Shown: positions 51,401 through 54,195, counted from the first letter of the stretch. The stretch is 64,000 nucleotides of DNA from Nemertoderma westbladi (GCA_032718475.1 JAUCBJ010008600.1:1-64000), one strand, 5' to 3'. Translations and numbers: made by a program. The notes: a model not told the origin generated them from the letters alone.

Positions 51401-54195
51401 CCACATTGCACCCCTAGGCACATTTCAAACAAATACTGCTGGTCTTTACTTAACTTACTATAATGAGAGTAATGAGGCAAATTTCCTTCAATTGGTGAAA
51501 ATTTAGTGATTTGTAGATTTTCGTATTTGGCTATCTGTTTCCCAATTTTGCCTTGATAGGAGCTTGGTCCAGTTGTTTCACCATCCAATGCCGCAAAGAG
51601 ATGTCTCAAGGGCAACTCATTCATATGGAGAAGGCAAATATACCATTGAAGTGGTTTATTTAGGTGTACTTCCAACTTTCTAATCACACCACTTATAAAT
51701 TCCAGCATTAACATTTGTGCCATCTGCTCCAATGGCAATTAGATGAGTTGTTGCTAACTGATTTTCTTCAAAGAATACGAGAATACCATCAAAAAGTGAC
51801 TTTGCTGTTCCAGAATCAGGGGAAATATGACCCAAATATTTCGATTTGGGTTCAGATATAAGAGTCAAATGCACTTCTTTTATTGTACCCTTCATGTTGA
51901 CAACTTTGGAACAGAGCGTTTCATCTTTACGGCCATCATAGTATAAGGCTGAAATTGATTCCACTGAAGCAATGGCATCTTTATTGAGGTTCTTTTTCAT
52001 CTTATCACGCTCACGCCATAGCTTCATTTTATCAACTATAAGTATAGAATCATCACTCGATACAATGCCATAATCCACCAATGTTGCAGTAGCTATTACG
52101 GATCCAGCAGCATTTGATACCCCATAACGTTCACATTCCAATGCAAGACAATGAAGTGGAGTATAATTGCGATCTGTTTTAGATCCATGATGTATAACAG
52201 ATGGATCAGCATCTTCATTATCATCAGTTGAATTATCTGAGAAAGAGGCTATGAAACTTTCCTCTCCCACATTGGGACAACTGGTGCTATCATATCGCAA
52301 ATGCTTTGGGTCTGACTTTAACTGCCTTTCTCTTCGCCTCTTCAGTTTCTCTGTCATTTCACGGTCAACCTTTCCAATTACCATCTTGCGTAAAGACCTC
52401 TGATCAACAATAAAATCCCACTCCAATTTAGAAACCTTAGATTCTCTTGGACAACTACAGGTTGAAATCCCTTCACAGTGACAAGTGCAAATATCAAATA
52501 ACCTCTCACCTTCTACTTTCAGCTCTTTAATTTTATTTTCTTTAGTTGATCCTGACTTCTTGAGAACATTACGTAGATACTCTCTCTTCTTCTCAAGTTT
52601 AGCAATGGTTGTTCATGAGTCAGTAAAGGGAAGACTTGCTTTCTCCCAAATACCATTTAGGATTTCAACAACCATTTTAAATATATCTCTACTAGGTGCA
52701 TTAGGAGGACCTTCCTGTTGCAATTTATTGTAGTATCGCATTACATCACCAATAGTTGGCAAAACATTTTCAGGCAAATTCGAAGGAATACCATAAACAG
52801 GGCAACTTCTATAAATAACGCTAGTGGATGCACGAGTTTCCATATTACAAACAACATAAAAATTGTAGAATTGTGAGGAAATGAAAACAGCAGAAAAGGC
52901 CTACTGCAGTTAGTCAGTACTGCACAACAGAGGAAATGAAAAATCGGGAAACAATATAGTAGGCCTAAGCCATATTACATATAACTAGATACCGGAATGA
53001 ACTGCAGAATTGTGATAAAATGAAAACAGCAGGAAAGGCCTATTGCAGTAGTCAGTACTGCACAACAGAGGAAATGAAAAATCGGGAAATAATGCAGTAG
53101 GCCTAAGCCATATTACATATAACTAGGTACCGGTATGAACTACAGAATTGTGATGAAATGAAAACAGCAGAAAAGGCCTACTGCAGTTAGTCAGTACTGC
53201 ACAACAGAGGAAATGCAAAATCGGGAAATAATGCAATATGCCTATGCCATATTACATATAACTAGATACCGGTATGAACTATAGTACTGTACCTACTGGT
53301 GCCTGGGTGGAGCTCGTAGAGCTCACCTAATTACTGACTTACTAATTACGGAAATTACTGAATTTCCCATTTACCTGTACTGAAAAGTTGTAAAAAAATT
53401 ACTTGCAAACGGCAGGCATAGTAACTGCAACAAGACCAAATTTCAATGCTATTCTCACTGAGAACCGTAATCTTCAACATTTCAAACCTACCCAATACTA
53501 AGTTTCAGACAATGATATACCCTACTGTATAATGATACAGTGCAGTGGCTTCTTGCCATCCACTGCAATCATATAATAAGATAATCATATGACAAGATTG
53601 GTCTATAGTTTAAGTTGCACGATTTTCTGTAATGACAACCGGAGGAGGGCAAGAGGCTGCTGGCCAGCCAATCAGAACTTGATACGTGTCTGCTAAAGGA
53701 TAATCGGTCTTGATTATAAACGAAGATGAATTGGAGTTGAATTAACATGGTTGATAAACTGTGGTGTGTTGCGATGCTGAGGCGACTAACGAAGCATCCT
53801 TTTGATTAATATATTTTGTTCATGGAAGTTGTTAGCAGTTCGATAACCTGCAGTCCGGAAGGATTGTTATAATTTCTAAATATGTTTAATGAATCAATGA
53901 TATATGGATTTGTTATTGTAATAATATTATTGTATTATAATAGTCAATCAACTAAACTACATCTAATTCCAAACATACTCTTTATATTTATTTTTCTTAG
54001 GACTATAATTTACTGGTTAACCATCCCTTTACAGTATAATATAGAATTATTTATTAAAAGGATATTTGCCAAGAGGAAGATAATCTATGCTGCAACCCAC
54101 GAACCTGTCAGTTCTACTCCGATGGATATGAAGTTTACAAATACCATGACAACATTGGGGTTGACTTGTGCTCGAAGTTCACATGCGAAGCCCAG
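369..54195 (+). CDS. Multi-exon M12B (reprolysin/ADAM-type) metalloprotease-disintegrin gene with two inserted ShK-like exons (partial)
   Basis: Seen: nine plus-strand exons at 369-448, 2032-2142, 30890-31071, 33936-34108, 39606-39728, 41524-41640, 42341-42395, 47759-47915 and 54076-54195, which join in consistent phases (1,0,0,2,1,1,1,2,0) with no stop. In order they encode the start of the M12B fold (RYLEVGIFCDQSC), the central sheet and helices, the zinc site HEIGHLLLFLHD, two ShK-like modules, the Met-turn segment (CGCINPPCVM), the end of the catalytic domain, and the start of a disintegrin-like domain (CGNRVVDAGEQCDCGS). Known: M12B enzymes bind zinc through HExxHxxxxxHD and are secreted or membrane-anchored. 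Signal peptide, propeptide, cysteine-rich part and C-terminus are not found, so the gene probably extends beyond both edges. All catalytic residues are present, so I infer an active enzyme. The oddities are the ShK position and introns swollen by mobile elements. Exon edges are my predictions; no transcript was available. Confidence 0.82.
449..2031 (+). other. Intron 1, mostly AT-rich sequence with minor repeats
   Basis: No gene is supported here. It contains a short duplicated ACTGGTACTGCAACTTATAT stretch near 1255-1315. A more GC-rich patch at 1140-1240 (GGAGGCGACCCAAAGGCTCC) resembles a sequence at 20480-20505, so the two may be copies of one repeat family. A run of about 17 C lies at 1695-1711. 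Small open frames across the C-run are compositional. Confidence 0.5.
2032..2142 (+). CDS. Metalloprotease exon 2
   Basis: Acceptor ACAAG and donor GTTAGT at 2143. The 37 codons start VFGYGNGWIGLENLEN and end DVVAGTGN, matching the helix after the first M12B strand. An upstream GTACAG donor at 2132 is also possible but would put a stop into the next exon, so the later donor was chosen. Exon 3 continues directly with LVYKLNINLQLVYMDLWYQ, the expected next M12B strand. Confidence 0.72.
2168..2957. repeat. Tandem repeat family of about 480-bp units with internal inverted repeats (left part)
   Basis: The sequence around 2262-2362 recurs inverted at 2636-2736 (shared core: AAAAAGATTC...CCCTCGACTT, a G or C run, then AAGTTCAAGT). 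A second unit starts near 2706 and resumes after the Harbinger insertion at 7972. The units share blocks such as ATCGGGGGTCTC, TTTTATGATCAG and CCGATCGAGCC. A run of 21 G (2287-2307) and a run of 14 C (2687-2700) sit at equivalent places of the inverted arms. No coding function; short ORFs here are incidental. Confidence 0.7.
3559..4464 (+). pseudogene. Harbinger (HARBI1-like) DDE nuclease, interrupted by one stop
   Basis: Seen: a frame open from about 3559 to 4464 except for TAG at 4033-4035. Motifs fit HARBI1-type nucleases: GFFEIAGFPGVVACADGTHI (first catalytic D), NVQIACDHNMKI, GRWPGSCHDS with the second D just before the stop, then VLGDSGYP, NKEHRKTRVLVEQTIGIWKR (the E) and a C-terminal NIIGACAVLHNIAIDRR. 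Known: this protein cuts and joins transposon ends, together with a Myb-like partner. The stop replaces a position where relatives usually have a basic residue (HDSR). I saw no other lesion in the core; an N-terminal exon could be missing. A read-through or sequencing error cannot be excluded. Confidence 0.85.
5662..6330 (-). pseudogene. Myb/SANT-like accessory protein of the Harbinger element, frameshifted
   Basis: Reading the minus strand from about 6330, one frame encodes AFYNEISGTNRGGDSNRKRI then KAWAEIAKIICAEN, the usual Myb/SANT-like block of Harbinger second ORFs. After a stop near 6180 the frame changes to a stretch including SVKVSHTKTGGGHV, then to the 140-residue acidic and Ser/Pro-rich tail at 5662-6084. 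An extra base just upstream also breaks the N-terminal helix. Known: this partner binds the transposon ends and imports the nuclease. At least two frame lesions are visible, so no single intact protein can be read, although an unrecognised intron might explain one break. Confidence 0.65.
7972..8340. repeat. Right part of the repeat unit split by Harbinger
   Basis: Immediately after the CAG at 7971 the sequence resumes the unit interrupted at 2957: CCGATCGAGCC, an AT-rich block, then AATCTTTTTGTAATGTTAAG (near 8195), which also occurs near 2712. Together with 2706-2957 this makes one complete unit. No gene seen. Confidence 0.65.
8430..9246 (+). pseudogene. Internally deleted GC-rich retroelement: Pro/Thr-rich leader joined to a C-terminal nuclease-like end
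   Basis: The open frame at 8464-9246 starts in low-complexity CCACCA-type repeats. It switches frame once near 8605: a Pro-rich reading (ATPLPPSTTPPPP) is open before that point in another frame, and MSTTPPPPFMTQPP follows. After residue about 85 it has a conserved tail: GCWLDAIPISSLGLKLMDSQ, CRLTRPHSCARCG, then PDGLHSITLVPWSRGWFLTY and VDPLVPSHLAQT. Such tails (zinc-knuckle-like CxxCG, then a PD...PW..G..L..D block) follow the RT in some non-LTR elements. No RT is present between leader and tail, so the copy looks internally deleted. Visibly GC-rich against AT-rich surroundings, like the RT gene at 60554-64000, to which it may be related in type. Family assignment is inference. Confidence 0.5.
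9247..9648. other. 3' flank of the deleted element and AT-rich spacer
   Basis: GC-rich sequence continues to about 9450 with two copies of AACAGACTAAC, C-runs and Pro/Ser-type low complexity, probably the element's 3' untranslated region. It then turns sharply AT-rich. No gene, poly(A) tail or clear target duplication found. Confidence 0.4.
9650..9800. repeat. P-like element left terminal inverted repeat
   Basis: About 150 bp, from CCATGGAACACTAAATATAC to the GTTGCCATGGCAACAGAGA end, matching the reverse complement of 18105-18250 with only scattered differences. Confidence 0.8.
10624..12788 (-). CDS. piggyBac-like transposase, two exons, apparently intact (about 635 residues)
   Basis: Exon 1 runs 12788-11564 from an ATG and exon 2 runs 11306-10624; the join is phase 1 (ACAG donor edge before GTTTGT, acceptor TTATTAG). 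Reading through instead of splicing hits a stop within ten codons. Domains: an acidic N-terminus (about residues 50-95, many E/D/S), the DDE_Tnp_1_7 core with LSVDESMTPYHG (D256), HHVYFDNFFSS (D388) and, in exon 2, GIGGVDLLDKLVASYR (third D), then a C-terminal Cys-rich domain (CQVCRKDTKMKCVKCNVRL). Known: the three aspartates catalyse TTAA-specific cut-and-paste and the Cys-rich domain binds the ends. A Lys/Arg-rich insertion near residues 333-350 (KSNKRKRSTRG) may be a nuclear localisation signal. No lesion found, so it is potentially active. Confidence 0.87.
11354..11423 (+). repeat. tRNA-like sequence (SINE head or pseudo-tRNA) in the piggyBac intron
   Basis: Carries an A-box-like TAGCTCAGTTGG with a D-stem GCTC...GAGC and a B-box-like GGTTCAGCCCT at tRNA spacing. 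The ends cannot form an acceptor stem and the T-stem does not pair, so it is not a functional tRNA. Most likely a tRNA-derived SINE fragment or decayed tRNA pseudogene inside the transposase intron, antisense to the gene. Confidence 0.45.
13829..15406 (-). mobile_element. RTE-like LINE, 5'-truncated copy inside the piggyBac element
   Basis: Its 3' end (GGATCGGCATGC on plus) abuts an ACT/TAG trinucleotide run at 13803-13828, which on minus is the tail. The copy begins abruptly at GATATC (15401-15406), within the coding sequence relative to the full copy at 20621-30469. Nucleotide identity with that copy is very high by eye. It contributes an open frame of over 500 codons. No clear target duplication was identified, because the tail is simple sequence. 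Confidence 0.85.
13859..15406 (-). pseudogene. Truncated RT-domain ORF of the RTE-like LINE
   Basis: The open frame starts at the truncation (DISFAEVNAAAKSIKTN) and includes RT blocks ASGVDGVPPEVFK, FVDFFKAFDSVSRSRMFSIL, GVLQGDTLAPFLFIIVVDYV and LDFADDLGVLSESLEGAQ with the catalytic DD, then a thumb/C-terminal region (LRFAGHCFRREDQPVHNLVL). It ends AQHS. The endonuclease domain is missing through 5' truncation, so it cannot transpose alone. No internal stops, which points to a recent insertion. Confidence 0.88.
18105..18252. repeat. P-like element right terminal inverted repeat
   Basis: Reverse complement of the left repeat; contains GGTTCCGTGTATATTTAGTA followed by TTCCATGG at the outer end. 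It directly follows the decayed C-terminal coding part of the transposase. Confidence 0.8.
18253..20534. other. AT-rich intron sequence with short tandem repeats
   Basis: No gene seen. Contains a duplicated block of about 75-80 bp (ACTGTATATCA, CAGCTAAAGCCAAAAT) at 19638-19790, an AATTTCAATTTTC-type repeat at 20205-20255, short TA and TAA runs, and at 20480-20534 the start of a repeat similar to 1150-1200. Confidence 0.45.
20535..20620. repeat. 86-bp direct repeat, left copy
   Basis: Identical by eye to 30470-30555 and abuts the 3' end of the RTE-like LINE. Best read as an unusually long target-site duplication. Confidence 0.8.
20655..22004 (-). CDS. RTE-like LINE ORF, second half: RT and C-terminus
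   Basis: Continues the frame broken at 28551, starting at TLYGSFRGISLISIAAKLYN. RT motifs: FVDFFKAFDSVSRSRMFSIL, GVLQGDTLAPFLFIIVVDYV and LDFADDLGVLSES, with catalytic DD. The C-terminal part (LRFAGHCFRREDQPVHNLVL) ends with AQHS and a TAA at 20655. It differs from the 13859 copy at only a few residues. Together the two halves would give about 1,080 residues with no internal stop, so the element was probably competent before the CR1-like insertion. Confidence 0.88.
   Translation of the reverse strand, partial: KGNLTLYGSFRGISLISIAAKLYNRILLNRIRDPIERLLRGNQNGFRKGRGTMEPILALRRIIEELSKKKDRHLAVIFVDFFKAFDSVSRSRMFSILSLYGIPVEIIAAIRSVYDGSTTFVSTVDGDTEPFEVLWGVLQGDTLAPFLFIIVVDYVLRMSLDHHNDDGVMITPPTGSRSRGNPAKYLTDLDFADDLGVLSESLEGAQWLLSSLEHAASSVGLFINSRKTKILTVNFESPQQVSDRMSISSKDGMLEHVDDFCYLGSWIRKSGEDLRIRKGKAWAALNRLSRIWKSPRINRKLKVRLFRAAVVPVLLYGSPCWALTAEDTKSLDGTFTRMLRRVHCVKYNAHISNQTLYNIGGVSLVPPSLTLEQNRLRFAGHCFRREDQPVHNLVLWQPHGVNKHGGQPMTFLRRILKDTGLKDADDLANVMGDRELWRCNFVDKPAQHS
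22412..26578 (-). CDS. CR1-like LINE ORF2: 2A-like peptide, endonuclease, Pro-rich repeats, RT (1388 codons)
   Basis: Order: a hydrophobic leader (YVLLATVVYSITF), the 2A-like motif LLCGDIESNPGP at about residues 22-33, an AP endonuclease at about 35-290 (HHNVRSL, VTETWF, GVGLFIRE, LLGDFNTN, SDHSPIFIDL), a linker, ten 22-residue Pro-rich repeats at about 480-725, the RT at about 765-1050 (GSPGIDGISNRVIK, YRPISLLNNLSKLFE, VIFCDVTKAFDRVWHAGLLE, GVPQGSVLGPILF, LFADDTSL) and a C-terminal Cys/His block near 1310 (CTSCGAATENAFHFFITCP). Known: 2A makes the ribosome skip a bond before the last Pro. The first codon is GTG; the frame upstream reaches a TAG without any ATG, and the first in-frame Met lies within the RT. 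Initiation is unexplained. Confidence 0.9.
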   Translation of the reverse strand: MYVLLATVVYSITFQPSSISILLCGDIESNPGPLSVWHHNVRSLLPKLNNKICTDKLKIIYDTILDLNIDIFIVTETWFLKCTAADHESELNKHSYKYYDKPRTDNSGYGGVGLFIRESLPHLRRTGRAFNSQGLELIFIDIFIVKLKVLVIGLYTPTELTAQYWDTLYDVICNITTAYKYDGILLLGDFNTNCFYQTPFLVNKFCSLTGFTQVINSITRSQSQSCIDLLFTNLLPLKIKADAHADICFDNNLPISDHSPIFIDLNVDIKPPPLFIRTVWDYDKANWGEFRQFLNSKCLSSYFGAHADDPVEGVNFLTETLLEGTNRFIPSHKIKTRSSDPKWINNELRSLFRRRERLHKRAKGTRNNSNQWVNFRKYRNFVTQKVRLAKASYSSELYLSTKSSSNLDSKKWFSIVKSVLGKNKLSSILFLFDGDTAVYEAFDKAQVLNNRFVINSTLPGLLPTTPVQSTPQTAPPLVHPTHQPVPPVVLSVVAPVLHHIPPTVPLVVHPTPPIVPPAVHPIPQTVPPVVHPTPPIVPPAVHPIPQTVPPVVHPTPPIVPPAVHAIPQTVPPVVHPTPSIIPPAVHPIPQTVPPVVHPTPPIVPLAVHPIPLTVPPVVHPTPPIVPPAVHPIPQTVPPVVHPTPPIVPPAVHPIPQTVPPVVHPTPPIVPLAVHPIPQTVPPVVHPTPPIVPLAVHPIPLTVPPVVHPTPPIVPPAVHPIPQTVPSVVYPVEPAAVHPIPQSLPPTSLHPDPSTVQGVPEEAVLEHIQISEEDVGAGISSLKTNGSPGIDGISNRVIKSLSGSLIVGLTILFNALLNISIFPQSWKYSNITPIFKKGEFYNSGNYRPISLLNNLSKLFETVVRKHIWNFLWHKISKRQSGFIPRDSCQNQLLFLYDSWCQAWDEGDVTQVIFCDVTKAFDRVWHAGLLEKLYRMGIRGRLLAWFQCYLSGRWQRVVLDGTCSLFLAVLAGVPQGSVLGPILFIIYINDLVDVLSANCSLFADDTSLSSRISHPVVRAHFLNHELHELHTWATKWLVTFNPEKTIVMTMCGSIPYQTVPLYLNGEVLPCGETHKHLGLVFSSNFKFNDHVLELINSVSRNLLVLRKTKYVLSKDAILKIYKTFIRPKLEYGCAVWNNISQEMSELLDNFELEILRIATGAPSRTSHSKLYTECNIQSLSSRRSAICLITFYKIINKLTPEYLFSRIPITVGQNPSHSYPLRNSANISQISYRKDLYGKSFFPNTIKKWNDLPFSTRSLPLPTFKSRLISNNVIKPFYCVGTRKFQIIVCQLRLRCSELSADMVSRHLQDSPECTSCGAATENAFHFFITCPSYSGARRTLKVGLEAMGASLSLNSVLEGQGISATDYNKYFSLLNTFIVSTQRFRLLSQ
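24370..25100. repeat. 66-bp tandem repeat (2 x 33 bp) coding for a Pro-rich linker
   Basis: Ten copies of a 66-bp unit (GGTATGGGGTGCACTGCTGG at the start on plus) encode on minus VHPTPPIVPPA alternating with VHPIPQTVPPV. Each half is an 11-residue variant of the same theme, so the unit is a dimer. Length is a multiple of three throughout, which keeps ORF2 open. Long plus-strand ORFs here are by-products of the repeat. Confidence 0.85.
26579..27557 (-). other. Inter-ORF spacer of the CR1-like LINE
   Basis: About 980 bases between ORF1 and ORF2, unusually long for a LINE. Contains only short, unremarkable frames. It may hold an internal promoter, an intron or an initiation signal for the AUG-less ORF2, but I could not identify any of these with confidence. 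Confidence 0.4.
27558..28307 (-). CDS. CR1-like LINE ORF1: coiled-coil RNA-binding protein (249 residues)
   Basis: Starts at ATG (28307) with a Ser-rich head (MSRSTQSRSSS). A heptad-rich coiled coil follows at about residues 30-105 (ISKLSDDISFLKSEV, KKVINDITTLKKEVSSIKKD). Then comes an RRM-like region (RRSNFLIHALPE, PSDIDISHRFGVKK, SRPVLVCLLSQAKKIH) and a C-terminal basic part. This is the layout of L1-type ORF1 proteins, which trimerise and coat the element RNA. It lies upstream of ORF2 on the same strand, separated by about 980 bases. No lesions. I see no zinc knuckle. Confidence 0.85.
   Translation of the reverse strand: MSRSTQSRSSSNTPATNKELDGSNSEILSAISKLSDDISFLKSEVAPLKKVINDITTLKKEVSSIKKDTSELSALLLRVDQLEIEAASLKSRLATFDTKFDDLDQFSRRSNFLIHALPENKDHHPVLHDLGLQPSDIDISHRFGVKKNDHGKSRPVLVCLLSQAKKIHVMKNKGSVASNGLFITEHLTKRRATLLSTLKEHKRNGLLHSAYTFNGTIMAKAQEGVKPVSIHSDVDIGTLIRGSGLSKGE
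28551..30430 (-). CDS. RTE-like LINE ORF, first half: AP endonuclease and start of RT
   Basis: Starts at an ATG at 30430. After a Pro/Ser-rich leader of about 95 residues it shows an exonuclease-endonuclease-phosphatase domain: GVQEHRMQTGQTDE, GNGGIGLLM, VVLIVCYSPTS, FLGDFNASLHQ and FSSDHRLIVAKVRL. It continues to the finger region of the RT (IKTNRTSGVDGVPPEVFKIP) and LVPVPKKGNL, where the CR1-like element interrupts it. Known: the endonuclease nicks target DNA and the RT copies RNA at the nick. The frame has no stops, and its continuation is in frame at 22004-20655. Confidence 0.88.
30470..30555. repeat. 86-bp direct repeat, right copy
   Basis: Second copy, abutting the 5' end of the RTE-like LINE. 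Flanks differ on both outer sides (ATAC before the left copy, GGTTTCC after the right copy). Confidence 0.8.
30890..31071 (+). CDS. Metalloprotease exon 3
   Basis: Acceptor CTTTTTCAG, donor CGTAAG (GT at 31072). Encodes LVYKLNINLQLVYMDLWYQ followed by EMLELRDSFNTYIDQLD and ending DAAVLIT. This matches the M12B region where a strand (LNIxLxLVxxxxW) is followed by a helix and the D-x-AxLIT strand. Sixty codons plus two bases, completed by exon 4. Intron 2 before it is 28.7 kb. Confidence 0.85.
31230..33740 (+). pseudogene. Old, heavily decayed LINE RT relic
   Basis: Scattered RT remnants in order on plus: FFSILAGVLQGDA near 31650-31690 (usual GVLQGDTLAP), NFADDMVLLSNMLADALNK near 33095-33150 (catalytic ADD) and the C-terminal ELYGTLPAESTTHHECRLKY plus SGHCWKRKHEV near 33550-33640. 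Many stops and shifts between them; between about 31700 and 33000 there is no recognisable RT, so something may be inserted there. It belongs to a different, older family than the RTE-like copies. Dead. Confidence 0.6.
33936..34108 (+). CDS. Metalloprotease exon 4: zinc-binding active site
   Basis: Acceptor AATAG, donor GGTAAAT (GT at 34109). Encodes RLDGYDGGANSPSVCGGAGG, then IVIGDLGDSTKTGALLAHE and the zinc site HEIGHLLLFLHDEDM. The three His ligands and the catalytic Glu of HExxHxxxxxHD are present, with the Gly typical of metzincins. Ends in phase 1, so it can join either the first ShK exon or the Met-turn exon directly. Confidence 0.9.
34734..35652 (-). pseudogene. Ty3/Gypsy-type integrase relic
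   Basis: On minus, 35652-35467 shows an integrase zinc-binding-like segment (YYDGRIVIPEGDVNELVSQY, HSSDHFGAKNT). Next, 35467-35086 has CNTCAAQKAYKQTC, a core remnant (PFEFVAIDLVWPIP, in a shifted frame) and ENWVFLWGPPQTLLPDHRGN. At 34907-34734 there is a C-terminal piece (RDKVFLVREPGIKKRLAPRF). Frames change at least twice and no RT, protease or LTR is visible. An old fragment of a Gypsy pol gene. Confidence 0.65.
35653..37170. other. Spacer without recognisable gene
   Basis: AT-rich with mixed low-complexity stretches. Short frames (for example 35955-36185 and 36799-37110) have no motif I recognise. Sequence near 35650-35760 resembles part of the RTE-like endonuclease region (CCCATTTTCAGAGATTAAATTCCTG next to a GTAGACTCATAG block), so it may be an old LINE scrap. 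Confidence 0.35.
37179..39180 (-). pseudogene. Second P-element-type transposase, lacking a recognisable THAP part
   Basis: The main frame (38396-37179) aligns with the P-like protein at 16608-17468: LRRAPRLSYQTLNF, ANFLKLFRIFWLFMNTKT, SGGMFLIGLRQARTSENIL, ESLDVIEYLAGWIVESLSP and NKGGLCIAHEEF. Upstream, the frame at 38902-38489 has the catalytic block AIYGDEIYLKRGASF and FMVRGLTYGEAIVVK. A TATAG microsatellite (38706-38750) replaces coding sequence just before it, and the two frames do not join. Sequence to about 39180 is probably the remains of the N-terminal half, but no THAP zinc ligands are seen. No terminal repeats found. Broken, though its C-terminal frame is surprisingly clean. Confidence 0.75.
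39606..39728 (+). CDS. Metalloprotease exon 5: first ShK-like module
   Basis: Acceptor TTTTTTCAG. Encodes CRDYHESCAGWENIGECVNN then WMTYNCMVSCDTC, six cysteines in ShK/SXC spacing. Phase 1 in and, if a GC donor (GGCTAGT, GC at 39729) is used, phase 1 out, so the exon is symmetrical. If the donor is not used, translation stops at TAG two bases later. Very similar to the next ShK exon (both have GECVNN), which suggests exon duplication. Known: ShK domains are small disulfide modules found in secreted proteases of cnidarians and nematodes. Confidence 0.8.
40063..41126. mobile_element. Foldback/MITE-like element with about 205-bp inverted repeats
   Basis: Arms 40063-40266 and 40920-41126 are near-perfect inverse copies, beginning ATATTAGAGAATGAAGGTCA. 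The loop region (40267-40919) has several imperfect tandem copies of GTAGGTGCAC...GGTAAATATTA. No coding sequence. The superfamily is unknown; I found no clear target duplication, only a GTTAACA near both outer sides. It lies in the intron between the two ShK exons and could form a long hairpin in the pre-mRNA. Confidence 0.8.
41524..41640 (+). CDS. Metalloprotease exon 6: second ShK-like module
   Basis: Acceptor TATTTCAG, donor GTTAGT (41641). Encodes CTDSASSCVYWESIGECVNN then WMHQNCKLSCGTC, again six cysteines in ShK spacing. Phase 1-1. Its start codon phase fits only if exon 5 ends at 39728, which supports the GC donor there. Confidence 0.83.
41735..41830. repeat. Short tandem repeat and nearby poly-C tract
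   Basis: Four to five copies of TAATTATTATTTTGGAATC (18-19 bp). A run of 25 C follows at 42034-42058. Neither is coding. Confidence 0.7.
42341..42395 (+). CDS. Metalloprotease exon 7: Met-turn
   Basis: Acceptor CTATTTTAG, donor GTTAGT (42396). Encodes DPCGCINPPCVMTSTLSA, matching the M12B segment C-x-C...C-(I/V)-M that follows the zinc helix; the Met is the Met-turn. Enters in phase 1 and leaves in phase 2, completed by the first base of exon 8. It can splice to exon 4 directly, which would give a standard M12B domain. Confidence 0.78.
42993..44755 (-). pseudogene. Decayed transposase-like protein of an unnamed family (FDTTxxNTG / HH type)
   Basis: Read on minus from 44755: a head (GVTSHDADIRGSRLPNCKLF), then ITERKCHEKMVKLLDDNAKL, a basic block, DTTATNTG near 43930 and SGCCHHIGELILNHVFENLH, a central part, and a tail HLWYLTAKMVTLALFGSHVP (43260-43190). 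I recognise this combination (a D-T-T-x-x-N-T-G block, a following HH block, an LWYLT...LALF tail) from uncharacterised repetitive proteins of many invertebrates but cannot name it. At least four frame breaks, so dead. The gene at 50665-52843 has an analogous plan, DGTNVN then CLLHMNELPLRH, and may be distantly related. Confidence 0.5.
45108..45262. repeat. Two-copy tandem repeat of about 76 bp
   Basis: The block with CAGCAGCCCACTGTCGTCGG and GGACATGTAATGGATATCC occurs twice in direct succession, near identical. No coding signal; origin unknown. Confidence 0.8.
45480..46360 (-). pseudogene. BEL/Pao-type gag relic interrupted by a LINE fragment
   Basis: N-terminal part at 46360-46056 (MAYTQIYQNAEKLLNVKND, EREGDDGIRSDVVKGQINKF). 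After the inserted LINE piece (45834-46044) the frame resumes in a Ser run and then the DUF1759-like gag core: KLPKIEVTKYDSSLTKWPCF, SQKFNYLKPLLIGEAAQII and ANYEMAL, then after a one-base shift LVERFGDYNKIVW to about 45500. Known: this domain belongs to the gag of BEL/Pao retroelements. No protease, RT or LTR was recognised. It is an old partial copy. Confidence 0.75.
45834..46044 (-). mobile_element. 211-bp 3' fragment of the RTE-like LINE inserted in the BEL gag
   Basis: The sequence matches the last about 190 bases of the RTE-like LINE (with small deletions) and ends in ACT/AGT triplets at 45834-45849. TAGATGAACTA flanks it at 45823-45833 and 46045-46055, an 11-bp target duplication. It documents that this LINE makes severe 5' truncations and leaves a triplet-repeat tail. 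Confidence 0.87.
46361..47758. other. AT-rich intron sequence, no gene seen
   Basis: Contains TAGGCCTA-type short palindromes, AT-rich stretches and a TAATAATAA run near 47145-47185. No exon or mobile element recognised. Confidence 0.4.
47759..47915 (+). CDS. Metalloprotease exon 8: end of catalytic domain and start of disintegrin-like domain
   Basis: Acceptor TGTATTAG, donor GTAAGT (GT at 47916). Encodes DATAWSDCSTSTLDFYNEYY, then GCLDND (the usual FSxCS...F...CLxN end of M12B) and CGNRVVDAGEQCDCGSV, the classic disintegrin opening CGNxxVExGExCDCG. Ends in phase 0. Its last nine bases and donor are the first copy of the downstream minisatellite. Confidence 0.9.
47907..50049. repeat. 47-bp minisatellite that duplicates the exon 8 splice donor, roughly 45 copies
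   Basis: Unit: GGTAGTGTGGTAAGTACAAG, then TTAATACATTACATACTTAT, then TGTATAA. Some copies are about 42 bp and lack GTGGT; others vary at single bases (GTTGATACACTATATAC). The first copy begins inside exon 8 (GGTAGTGTG is its last nine bases). Most copies retain GTG/GTAAGT, a perfect match to the U1 donor consensus. There are no variable spacers, so it is not a CRISPR. Confidence 0.93.
50190..50300. repeat. Two-copy tandem repeat of about 50 bp
   Basis: GATAGTGACAGTATCGATTT followed by CGGGAGTTAGTGTGGTG and a CCCTCC run occurs twice. No other function seen in 50050-50660. Confidence 0.75.
50665..52843 (-). pseudogene. Transposase-like gene of an uncharacterised family with two visible lesions
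   Basis: Starts METRASTSVIYRSC at 52843. A TGA at about 52613-52615 (DS stop TTIAKLEKKREYL) interrupts the N-terminal part, where CGA to TGA by CpG decay would explain it. The same frame then runs on through a Cys-rich stretch (CTCHCEGISTCSC) and ISPDSGTAKSLFDGILVFFE to IAIGADGTNVNAG. One extra A near 51720 shifts the frame; it continues FISGVIRKLEVHLNKPLQWY, ICLLHMNELPLRHLFAALDG, LSHSRWLTTANRILRLYV and NQAVERHVKLVTEAS to 50665. The D-G-T-N block and the following LH...LR.LF block suggest an RNase H-fold transposase. I recall similar uncharacterised proteins in arthropods and cnidarians but cannot name the family. About 700 residues if repaired. Confidence 0.62.
52855..53285. repeat. Three tandem copies of about 138 bp just upstream of the transposase-like gene
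   Basis: Copies begin near 52870, 53011 and 53147 (AATTGTGA.GAAATGAAAAC, CTACTGCAGTTAGTCAGTAC, TGCACAACAGAGGAAATG, CATATTACATATAACTAG). They directly precede the start of the minus-strand gene at 50665-52843, so they may be its subterminal repeat or promoter region. Confidence 0.8.
53286..54075. other. Intron sequence, no gene seen
   Basis: Mixed sequence without recognisable coding or repeat structure before exon 9. The pyrimidine tract before the exon 9 acceptor is poor. Confidence 0.4.
54076..54195 (+). CDS. Metalloprotease exon 9: disintegrin-like domain, continued
   Basis: Begins at a weak acceptor CCAAGAG in phase 0, as required by exon 8. Encodes EDNLCCNPRTCQFYSDGYEV then YKYHDNIGVDLCSKFTCEAQ. 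The CC...C spacing follows CDCGS as in disintegrin domains (CCxxxTCxL). A GTTACT donor at 54196 is not ideal; without it the frame stops at 54208-54210. The usual later disintegrin cysteines and the RGD-like loop are not here and must lie in later exons, or the protein ends early. Confidence 0.68.
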